A DNA stretch of 64,000 nt. Source: Massilia sp. ST3. Its GTDB lineage: Bacteria; Pseudomonadota; Gammaproteobacteria; Burkholderiales; Burkholderiaceae_D. A program made the translations under genes and the position numbers. This document shows positions 37,491-44,065 of the stretch, piece after piece (within the stretch, counting starts at the first letter, position 1; every line of letters starts with the position of its first letter). The notes beneath the pieces were generated by a model, which searched no databases, was not told the DNA's origin, and saw nothing but the letters and a program-made list of their open reading frames with translations. The stretch lies in contig NZ_JAGPWC010000013.1 of assembly GCF_018119405.1 (NCBI RefSeq), positions 28,619 through 92,618 of the forward strand. The letters run 5' to 3'.

Positions 37491-40019
37491 TTATGCTGCG
37501 CTGGCGATGGGAATGACGCGGCGGCGCTCGTCGGGGTCGGCCGGGCGGATCTGGCCGCGCTCCGGCACGAACACGACATTGCTGTCGCCCTGCTCGCTGT
37601 TGACGAAGTGGCGGAAGCGGCGGCGCACGGCCGGATCTAGGACGGCTTCCTTCCATTCGCAGGCATAGGTGTCGACCACGTGCCGCATCTGGGCCTCGAG
37701 CTCCTCGGCGATGCCCAGCTTGTCCTCGATCACGACCTGCTTCAGGTAATCCAGGCCGCCTTCGAGGTTCTCGCGCCACACGCTGGTGCGCTGCAGGCGC
37801 TCGGCGGTGCGCACGTAGAACATCAGGAAGCGGTCGATGTAGCGCACCACGGTGGCGTCGTCCAGGTCGGACGCAATCAGTTCCGCGTGGCGCGGCTTCA
37901 TGCCGCCGTTGCCGCACACGTACAGGTTCCAGCCCTTGTCGGTGGCGATCAGGCCAACGTCCTTGCCCTGGGCTTCCGCGCATTCGCGGGTGCAGCCGGA
38001 GACGCCGAACTTGATCTTGTGCGGCGCGCGCAGGCCCTTGTAGCGGTTTTCCAGGGCGATGGCGAAGCCGACGCTGTCGCCCACGCCGTAGCGGCACCAG
38101 GTCGAGCCGACGCAGGACTTCACGGTGCGCAGCGACTTGCCGTAGGCGTGGCCGGATTCGAAGCCGGCCGCGATCAGCTCTTCCCAGATCGCGGGCAGCT
38201 GCTCCACGCGGGCGCCGAACAGGTCGACCCGCTGGCCGCCGGTGATCTTGGTGTACAGGCCGTACTTCTTGGCCACCTGCCCCACCGCGATCAGGCCGTC
38301 GGCGGTCACTTCGCCGCCCGGCATGCGCGGCACCACGGAATAGGTCCCGTCCTTCTGGATGTTGCCGAGGAAGTAGTCGTTCGAATCCTGCAGGCTGGCA
38401 TGCTTGGGTTTCAACACGAAGTCGTTCCAGACCGAGGCCAGGATATTGGCCACGGTCGGCTTGCAGATGTCGCAGCCCAGGCCCTTGCCGTGGCGGGCCA
38501 AGAGCGCGCCGAAGCTCTGGATGCCTTCCACCCGCACCAGGTGGTAGAGCTCCTGGCGCGAATACGGAAAGTGCTCGCACAGGTGGTTGTTCACCGCCAC
38601 GCCCAGCTTCTTCAGCTCCGCGTTCATCACCTGGGTCATGAGGGGGACGCAGCCGCCGCAGGCCGTACCGGCTTTCGTACAGCTCTTCAGGGCGCCGACC
38701 GTGGTGGCGCCGCCCGCCACCGCCTCGCACAGCGCGCCTTTCGAGACGTCGTTGCAGGAACAGATCTGGGCGCCGGCCGGGAGCTTGTCGACGCCGATGG
38801 CGGGACGCTCGAGACCGCCGCCGTCCGGCAGGATCAGGAACTCCGGCGCCTCGGGCAGCTCGATGCGGTTGAGCACCGTCTGCAGCAGCGAACCGTAGGA
38901 AGCGGCGTCGCCCACCAGCACCGCGCCCAGCAGGTACTTGCCGCACTCGGAGGTGACGATTTTCCTGTAGACCTGCTTGCGCTCGTCCAGGAACTGGTAG
39001 CTGCGGCAGCCCGGCGTGGCGCCATGGGCGTCGCCGATGCTGGCCACGTCCACGCCCATCAGTTTGAGCTTGGTGCTCATGTCGGCGCCGGCGAAGTCCG
39101 CGTCGGTGCCGAGGATGTGGCGCGCGGCCGTGCGCGCCATGTCGTAGCCCGGCGCCACCAGGCCGAACAGCTGGCCGTTCCACAGGGCGCACTCGCCGAT
39201 CGCGTAGACATGCGGGTCGGTGGTCAGGCAGCGGTTGTCGATCACGATGCCGCCGCGCGAGCCGATCGCCAGCCCGGCCTTGCGCGCCAGTTCGTCGCGC
39301 GGACGGATGCCGGCCGAGAACACGATCATGTCCGTGTCCAGGTGGCTGCCGTCGGCGAACTGCATGCGGTGGGTGCCCTCCTCGCCGTCGACGATGGCGA
39401 GCGTGTTCTTCTGGGTGTGCACGCCCACGCCCAGCTCCTCGATCTTGGCGCGCAGCAGGCGCGCGCCCGGCTCGTCGACCTGCACCGCCATCAGGCGCGG
39501 CGCGAACTCCACCACGTGGGCGGCCAGGCCCAGGTCACGCAGCGCTTTCGCACATTCAAGGCCGAGCAGGCCGCCGCCCACCACCACGCCGGTGCGCGAG
39601 CGGGCCCCGCACTCCTGCATCGCTTCCAGGTCCTCGATGGTGCGGTAGACGAAGCAATCCTTGCGGTCCGCGCCCGGCACCGGCGGCACGAAGGGGTAGG
39701 AGCCGGTGGCCAGCACCAGCTTGTCGTAGGCCACCTGCTCGCCGTTCTCCAGGCTGACGCTGCGGGCGTCGCAGTCGACCGCGACGACCTTCGTGTTCAG
39801 GCGCAGGACCACATCCTCGCGCTCGAAGAAGCCCGGTTCGACCAGCGACAGCGCGTCCGCGCTCTTCCCGGCAAAGAATTCCGACAGGTGGACCCGGTCG
39901 TAGGCCGGGCGCGGCTCCTCGCCCAGCACCGTGATGCGCAGCCCAGGGCGCGCTTCCTTGGCCAGGGTTTCGACGAATTTGTGGCCCACCATGCCGTGGC
40001 CGATGACGACGATATGCAT
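37491..40019 (-). CDS. nirB: Nitrite reductase (NADH) large subunit
   Basis: The 842-residue enzyme has an N-terminal FAD/NADH module (IVVIGHGMVGHKFVETL, VVGGGLLGLECAKAL), a BFD [2Fe-2S] domain (CSCNDVSKG...CTKAGTACGGC), ferredoxin-like half domains, and the siroheme/[4Fe-4S] site (CVGSTWCRYG and GVSGCTRECAEAQGKD). Length and order match the assimilatory cytoplasmic NirB that reduces nitrite to ammonium. The ammonium feeds glutamine synthetase, encoded 31 kb away. It lies 23 bases downstream of narK in one operon. Confidence 0.97.
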   Translation of the reverse strand: MHIVVIGHGMVGHKFVETLAKEARPGLRITVLGEEPRPAYDRVHLSEFFAGKSADALSLVEPGFFEREDVVLRLNTKVVAVDCDARSVSLENGEQVAYDKLVLATGSYPFVPPVPGADRKDCFVYRTIEDLEAMQECGARSRTGVVVGGGLLGLECAKALRDLGLAAHVVEFAPRLMAVQVDEPGARLLRAKIEELGVGVHTQKNTLAIVDGEEGTHRMQFADGSHLDTDMIVFSAGIRPRDELARKAGLAIGSRGGIVIDNRCLTTDPHVYAIGECALWNGQLFGLVAPGYDMARTAARHILGTDADFAGADMSTKLKLMGVDVASIGDAHGATPGCRSYQFLDERKQVYRKIVTSECGKYLLGAVLVGDAASYGSLLQTVLNRIELPEAPEFLILPDGGGLERPAIGVDKLPAGAQICSCNDVSKGALCEAVAGGATTVGALKSCTKAGTACGGCVPLMTQVMNAELKKLGVAVNNHLCEHFPYSRQELYHLVRVEGIQSFGALLARHGKGLGCDICKPTVANILASVWNDFVLKPKHASLQDSNDYFLGNIQKDGTYSVVPRMPGGEVTADGLIAVGQVAKKYGLYTKITGGQRVDLFGARVEQLPAIWEELIAAGFESGHAYGKSLRTVKSCVGSTWCRYGVGDSVGFAIALENRYKGLRAPHKIKFGVSGCTRECAEAQGKDVGLIATDKGWNLYVCGNGGMKPRHAELIASDLDDATVVRYIDRFLMFYVRTAERLQRTSVWRENLEGGLDYLKQVVIEDKLGIAEELEAQMRHVVDTYACEWKEAVLDPAVRRRFRHFVNSEQGDSNVVFVPERGQIRPADPDERRRVIPIASAA

Positions 40020-40042
40020 GTTCTACTCCTTTATGCTGCAAA

Positions 40043-41341
40043 CTAAGCCGGGGTCGCGGCCGGTGCGCTGTCGGCGGCCGTCATGGTGAAGCGCGCGGCG
40101 ATCGCGCAGATGCTCGAGGCCAGGACCAGCACGCTCAGGATCACCAGGGTCTGGCGCACGTCGCCCGTGCCTTTCATCAGGAAGCCGGCGGCCACCGCGC
40201 CGACGTTGCCGCCGGCGCCGACGATGCCGGCCACGCCGCCCAGGGCCTTGGGCGCCACGAAGGGCACCAGCGCGTAGGTCGCGCCGCAGGCCATGTGGGT
40301 GAACAGGCCGAAGACCAGCATGGCGATCACGGCGAAGGCGACGGCGTCGGCGTTGGCGAACCACAGCAGGCCCAGGCCCTCGCCGATCATCAGGACGAAC
40401 AGCACCGTGATGCGGCTGTTCAGGGTGCCGGCGCGGGCGGCGCGGTCCGAGACCCAGCCGCCCAGGGCGCGGGCGAACAGGGCCAGCAGGCCGAAGCTGC
40501 CGGCGGCCAGGCCGGCCGCGCCCAGCGACAGGCCGTAGTGCTCGACGTAGTAGACGGCGGCGATGTTGTGGATGAAGATCTCGATGCCGAAGCAGGCGCC
40601 GTAGGTGACGAACAGCAGCCAGGCGCGGTGGTTGCGGCAGCCGGCCGCGAAGCTCGCCCAGCCGCCCTTGCTGGAACCTTCCGGCATCGCGCCGGCCTTG
40701 CGCAGGTCCTCGTAGTTACCATCCGGGCAATCCTGGGTGTAGCGCCAGTAGACGCAGGCCATCACGATCATCAGGACGCCCGGCACCACCAGCGCCACCC
40801 GCCAGCCCAGGGCCTCGTTTACGCCCAGCATCACCACGGCGCCCAGCAGCAGCGGCATCAGGGCCTGGGCCGCGCCGCCGCCCGCATTGCCCCAGCCGGC
40901 GGCGGCCGCGTTGGCGGTGCCGACGATCTTCGGGCTGAACATGACGGAGGTGTGGTACTGGGTGATCACGAAGCTGGCGCCGACCGCACCGATCCCCAGG
41001 CGGAACAGCAGGAAGCTTTCGTAGCTCTGCGCCATGGCCACCCCCAGCACCGGGATGGAACCCAGCAGCAGCAGGCCGGTATAGGTCTTGCGCGGGCCGA
41101 AGCGGTCGCACAGCGGGCCCACCAGCAGGCGCACGAAGATGGTGATGGCGACGGCGGCGATGTTGATGTTGGCGATCTGTTCCATCGACAGCCCGAATTC
41201 GCCCTTGATCACCGGCATCAGCGGTGCGCAGGCGAACCAGGCGAAGAAGCAGACGAAGAAGGCCACCCAGGTCAGGTGGAAGGCGCGCATCGGCGCGCCG
41301 GTGAACGAGAAGAGCGTGATGCTGTCCGCTTTGCTGGCCAT
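40043..41341 (-). CDS. narK: NarK/NasA-type nitrate/nitrite transporter (MFS)
   Basis: The 432-residue transporter has 12 hydrophobic spans. NNP-family signatures include GNAAAAGWGNAGGGAAQALMPL (helix 5) and a second GGVAGIVGAGGNVGAVAAGF (helix 11), the nitrate signature repeats. Start ATG 41341 has an AAAGGAAG ribosome site. It should import nitrate, possibly also exchanging nitrite. It is the first structural gene after the NasT-type leader, so its transcription depends on antitermination. Confidence 0.95.
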   Translation of the reverse strand: MASKADSITLFSFTGAPMRAFHLTWVAFFVCFFAWFACAPLMPVIKGEFGLSMEQIANINIAAVAITIFVRLLVGPLCDRFGPRKTYTGLLLLGSIPVLGVAMAQSYESFLLFRLGIGAVGASFVITQYHTSVMFSPKIVGTANAAAAGWGNAGGGAAQALMPLLLGAVVMLGVNEALGWRVALVVPGVLMIVMACVYWRYTQDCPDGNYEDLRKAGAMPEGSSKGGWASFAAGCRNHRAWLLFVTYGACFGIEIFIHNIAAVYYVEHYGLSLGAAGLAAGSFGLLALFARALGGWVSDRAARAGTLNSRITVLFVLMIGEGLGLLWFANADAVAFAVIAMLVFGLFTHMACGATYALVPFVAPKALGGVAGIVGAGGNVGAVAAGFLMKGTGDVRQTLVILSVLVLASSICAIAARFTMTAADSAPAATPA

Positions 41342-41359
41342 GTTTCTTCCTTTGAAAAC

Positions 41360-41406
41360 AAAAAGGCGTCCGCGCTGTCTGCCGGAAGGCAGCAGCCGCG
41401 GACGCC
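41360..41406 (-). terminator. Leader terminator before narK
   Basis: Perfect ten-base arms GGCGTCCGCG and CGCGGACGCC enclose a 22-base apex that itself contains a small hairpin (CTGCC/GGCAG), followed by five T residues. It lies only 19 bases before the narK start and after two ANTAR-type hairpins, so it would stop transcription of the whole nitrate operon unless an antiterminator acts. Confidence 0.9.
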
Positions 41407-41416
41407 GTTGTCCAGT

Positions 41417-41467
41417 GCCGGCCCCTCGTTAGGCCGGCGGTGAAATACCGTGGATCGCCATTGATCC
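41417..41467 (-). promoter_or_regulatory. Two-hairpin NasT (ANTAR) recognition element in the nitrate operon leader
   Basis: On the coding strand the first hairpin (41467-41452) has stem GGATC/GATCC and loop AATGGC. The second (41438-41417) has stem GCCGGCC/GGCCGGC plus a T-G pair closing loop AACGAG. Both six-base loops carry A at position 1 and G at position 4, the established ANTAR target rule, with a 13-base linker. The element follows the predicted sigma-54 start site (near 41470) and precedes the terminator. nasT lies just upstream, so NasT binding should favour read-through. Confidence 0.85.
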
Positions 41468-41481
41468 TGTCAGGTGTATGA

Positions 41482-41496
41482 GCAAGAGCCGTGCCA
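41482..41496 (-). promoter_or_regulatory. Sigma-54 promoter of the narK-nirBD-nasA operon
   Basis: Read leftwards, TGGCACGGCTCTTGC (then T) matches the sigma-54 consensus TGGCACG-N4-TTGCW at every defined position. Transcription would begin near 41470, right before the first leader hairpin. Upstream at 41552-41557 and 41570-41575 are TGCACC and GATGCA half-sites that could bind NtrC, though their spacing is wider than in a standard 17-base site. Confidence 0.88.
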
Positions 41497-41588
41497 CATT
41501 GGCCACAGAGGGGAACGCCCGGATACCTTCACCGATGGCGCTACATTGCAGTGCACCATTCCCCAGAATGATGCACGGGCGTGCGTCT

Positions 41589-42761
41589 TTACAGCGCCTG
41601 GCGCGTGCGCACGCGGCCTGCGGCGGCATACCCGGCCGGATCGGCGCCGTCCCAGGGCACGCCGTCGATGAGGATCGAGCTGCGCATCTCGCCGGACGGC
41701 AGCGGCGTGCCGCTCTGCGCCGCCGCCGCGCGGTACAGGTCGATGCGGTTGACCGCGCGCGCCACCGCCGCGTAGTCCGGATCGCTCGTCAACAGGCCCC
41801 AGCGCCGCTGCTGGGTCATGAACCACATCCCGTCCGACAGCCAGGGGAAGCTCGTCTCGCCGTCCGCAAAGAAGCGCAAGCCGTTGTGGCCGCGCCAGTG
41901 ACCGCCCTCCGCATGGCGTCCGGCCAGGCAGTAGGCCAGCAGCTCGCGGCCGGCGTTGACATAGGCCGGGCTGGCCAGCGCCTCGGCCGCCGCCTCGCGG
42001 TTGGCGCGCGCCGCGTCCAGCCAGCGCGCGGCCTCCAGCAGGGCCGCGACCATGGCGCGGCAGGCGTGCGGATGGGTGTCGGCGAAATCGGCGCGCGTGC
42101 CCAGCACCTTGCCGGGGTGGTTCGGCCAGATCCGTTCGCTGGACGCGGCCAGGATCCCCGTGCCCTCGCGCAGTGCGCGCTGGCCCCAGGGCTCGCCGGC
42201 GCAGAAGCCGTCCATGTGCCCGGCCGCGAGGCTGGACGCCATCTGGCCCGGGGGCACGGTCACCACCCGGCAGTCGGCGACCGGGTCGATGCCGGCGGCC
42301 GCCAGCCAGTAGTACAGGAACAGCGCGTGGTTCCCGGTCGGGAAGGTGTGCGCCAGGGTCAGGCGGCGGCGCTCCTCGTGCAGCAGCCGCTCCAGCAGGG
42401 CCGGGTCGTGCGCGAAGGCGGCCAGGCGGCGCGAGAGCGTGATGTTCTGGCCGTTCTGGTTCAGGTTCATCAGCACCGCCATCGGCTGCTGCCGGCTGCC
42501 GATGCCCAGGTGGACGCCGTACAGCAGCCCATACAGCACGTGGGCCGCATCCAGCTCCCCGCCCAGCAGGCGCTCGCGCATGCCGGTCCAGGACAGTTCG
42601 CGGCTGAGCCGGAACTTCACGCCGTGCTTCTCGTCCAGCCCCAGCACCGAGGCCATCACCACCGGCGCGCAGTCGGCCAGCGGCATGAAGCCGATCCGGA
42701 TCGTGTCGATCTCGGGCTTGTCCGATCCGGCGGCCCATGCGCCGCCACCTGGCAGGTTCAT
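41589..42761 (-). CDS. nasS: NasS nitrate sensor, cytoplasmic CmpA/NrtA-like protein
   Basis: From ATG 42761 the 390-residue protein has the NrtA/CmpA ligand-binding fold (IRIGFMPLADCAPVVMASVLGL, TFPTGNHALFLYYWLAAAGIDP, DGFCAGEPWGQRAL, GTRADFADTHPHACRAMVAALLEA). It lacks a signal peptide or lipobox, which separates the cytoplasmic sensor NasS from transporter-binding NrtA. In studied systems NasS without nitrate holds NasT, and nitrate frees it. nasT is 23 bases upstream. The long open frame continuing to 43526 overlaps nasT and is not coding. Confidence 0.9.
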   Translation of the reverse strand: MNLPGGGAWAAGSDKPEIDTIRIGFMPLADCAPVVMASVLGLDEKHGVKFRLSRELSWTGMRERLLGGELDAAHVLYGLLYGVHLGIGSRQQPMAVLMNLNQNGQNITLSRRLAAFAHDPALLERLLHEERRRLTLAHTFPTGNHALFLYYWLAAAGIDPVADCRVVTVPPGQMASSLAAGHMDGFCAGEPWGQRALREGTGILAASSERIWPNHPGKVLGTRADFADTHPHACRAMVAALLEAARWLDAARANREAAAEALASPAYVNAGRELLAYCLAGRHAEGGHWRGHNGLRFFADGETSFPWLSDGMWFMTQQRRWGLLTSDPDYAAVARAVNRIDLYRAAAAQSGTPLPSGEMRSSILIDGVPWDGADPAGYAAAGRVRTRQAL

Positions 42762-42784
42762 TGTTTTCCTTTCCCCGCAGGCGT

Positions 42785-43429
42785 TCAGCCCAGCAGGTCT
42801 TCCACGTCGAGGATGCGCTGCGCGATCTCCGCCAGCTTCATGTTCTTGTTCATCGCCAGGCTGCGCAGGCGCTGGTAGGCCTGCTCCTCGCTCAGCGCAT
42901 GGCGCGTCATCAGGAGGCCCTTGGCGCGGTCCACCAGCTTGCGCTCGGCCAGCTTGCGGCGCGTGTCGGACAGTTCGCCCAGCAGCTGCTGTTCGCGCCG
43001 GAAGCGCGCCAGCGCCACGTCCAGCACCGGCTTGACCCGCTCCGGCTGCAGCCCCGCCACGATGTAGGCCGAGACCCCGGCGGCCATCGCCGCATCCATG
43101 CTGGCCGGGGCGTCGTCCTCGGTGAACAGGACGATCGGACGGCGCTCGTCGCGGGTGGCGATCACGATGTGCTCGAGGATGTCGCGCGCATCGAGCTCGC
43201 TGTCGGCGATGATCAGGTCCGGCTGCAGCTGGGCGATGCGCTCGGGCAGGAAAACGTCGGCCGGCAGCGAGGCGACCAGGTCGTAGCCCGATTCCAGCAG
43301 GCCGATGCGCAGCGCGGCGCTGCGCCGGGCCTGCTCGGCATGGCGCGCGTCCGGGTCGGCGCCGGGGGCGGTGGCGGGAAGCACGACGACGATACGCAGG
43401 TGAGGTGAAGCACGGTCTGGCGATTTCAT
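42785..43429 (-). CDS. nasT: NasT ANTAR-domain antiterminator response regulator
   Basis: The 214-residue protein has an N-terminal receiver-like domain (LRIVVVLPATAPG, LIIADSELDARD). A coiled helix (LARFRREQQLLGELSDTRRKLAERKLVDRAKGLL) and a C-terminal ANTAR domain follow (SEEQAYQRLRSLAMNKNMKLAEIAQRIL). NasT binds two-hairpin leader RNA and prevents termination in nitrate-assimilation operons. Such a leader lies between nasS and narK. A sigma-54-like element is so close to the ATG that the leader would be only a few bases long; the true start may be downstream. Confidence 0.93.
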   Translation of the reverse strand: MKSPDRASPHLRIVVVLPATAPGADPDARHAEQARRSAALRIGLLESGYDLVASLPADVFLPERIAQLQPDLIIADSELDARDILEHIVIATRDERRPIVLFTEDDAPASMDAAMAAGVSAYIVAGLQPERVKPVLDVALARFRREQQLLGELSDTRRKLAERKLVDRAKGLLMTRHALSEEQAYQRLRSLAMNKNMKLAEIAQRILDVEDLLG

Positions 43430-43442
43430 GCCGAACAGTCAT

Positions 43443-43457
43443 GCAAGATTCGCACCA
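43443..43457 (-). promoter_or_regulatory. Possible sigma-54 promoter of nasTS
   Basis: Read leftwards, TGGTGCGAATCTTGC (then AT) keeps the GG and GC dinucleotides at the correct ten-base spacing and the TTGC box, with two changes in the -24 box. The predicted start near 43431 would leave almost no leader before the annotated nasT ATG, which lowers confidence. Confidence 0.35.
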
Positions 43458-43657
43458 CCTTGATTCTTGGAATGAAAGGATGCCCTTCTTATTCACGCGC
43501 CGTGTGGCAAGACATTCGCGCAACACATATCTGGAGCAGGGTCAGCGCAACAATTATTCATTTCATGTATCGCTGGGATCACGAATCTAAAGTTTGTTTA
43601 TGACGAATCCCGTTCTATACTGCAACGCAACATCGCAGTATTTACCGGAGAATCCCC

Positions 43658-43765
43658 ATGACCGCTACCACCAACTTCTTTACCGCCGCCCTGTCCGCCA
43701 TCCGTAGCTTTTCGCAAGAACTCTACGCCGCCCACGGCGGCTGGGCGCCTTCGGTGCGAGGCTAA
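43658..43765 (+). CDS. 35-residue microprotein ORF, first of a tandem pair
   Basis: An ATG with GGAG eight bases before it opens a 36-codon frame ending in TAA. The product starts MTATTNFFTAALSAIRSF and ends in AAHGGWAPSVRG. It is predicted helical and amphipathic at the N-terminus, then Gly/Trp-rich. No family is recognised. An AT-rich segment upstream (43480-43640) could hold a promoter. A second ORF of equal length starts five bases after the stop. Coding status rests on ribosome sites, tandem layout and GC-rich third positions. Confidence 0.5.
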   Translation: MTATTNFFTAALSAIRSFSQELYAAHGGWAPSVRG

Positions 43766-43769
43766 CTTC

Positions 43770-43877
43770 ATGAGCCCGCTCGAATACCTCAGCGTCGCCC
43801 TGGCCGTGCTGGTCATTGCGGGCCGTGTCGCCATGTTCCTGCCGCGCCCGCCGAAAGGCCCGTACAAAGCCGTCTGA
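43770..43877 (+). CDS. 35-residue single-span membrane microprotein ORF, second of a tandem pair
   Basis: ATG 43770 lies five bases after the previous stop, with GAGG eight bases upstream inside the previous ORF. The product starts MSPLEYLSVALAVLVIAGRV and ends in a Pro-rich basic tail (LPRPPKGPYKAV). Residues 5-24 form one hydrophobic helix, so it is a likely inner-membrane microprotein with the tail in the cytoplasm. No family is recognised. It lies between divergent nasT and the S9 peptidase gene. Confidence 0.5.
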   Translation: MSPLEYLSVALAVLVIAGRVAMFLPRPPKGPYKAV

Positions 43878-44065
43878 GCGTCTGCCGCCTGCGCTGCGGC
43901 GCAACACGGCATCCTCTCCAGCGCCGGTCATACATACGTGTGATCGGCGTTTGTCTTTACGGCAAAAAAACCATCGTGGTTTGACCCGCTGCAAGCAGTG
44001 GCTGAGCTAGAATGCACTCGCCTTACCGGGCAAGACTGCGTTCACCTCTACTTACCACTATCACG

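Noticed and set aside
41572..41588. Inverted repeat GCACGGGCGTGC just after nasS, considered as an NtrC site
   Set aside because: The half-site spacing is three bases too short for the 17-base NtrC consensus and the outer bases differ.
43981..44013. TTGACC and TAGAAT before the S9 peptidase, considered as a sigma-70 promoter
   Set aside because: The spacer is 21 bases, beyond the usual 16-18.
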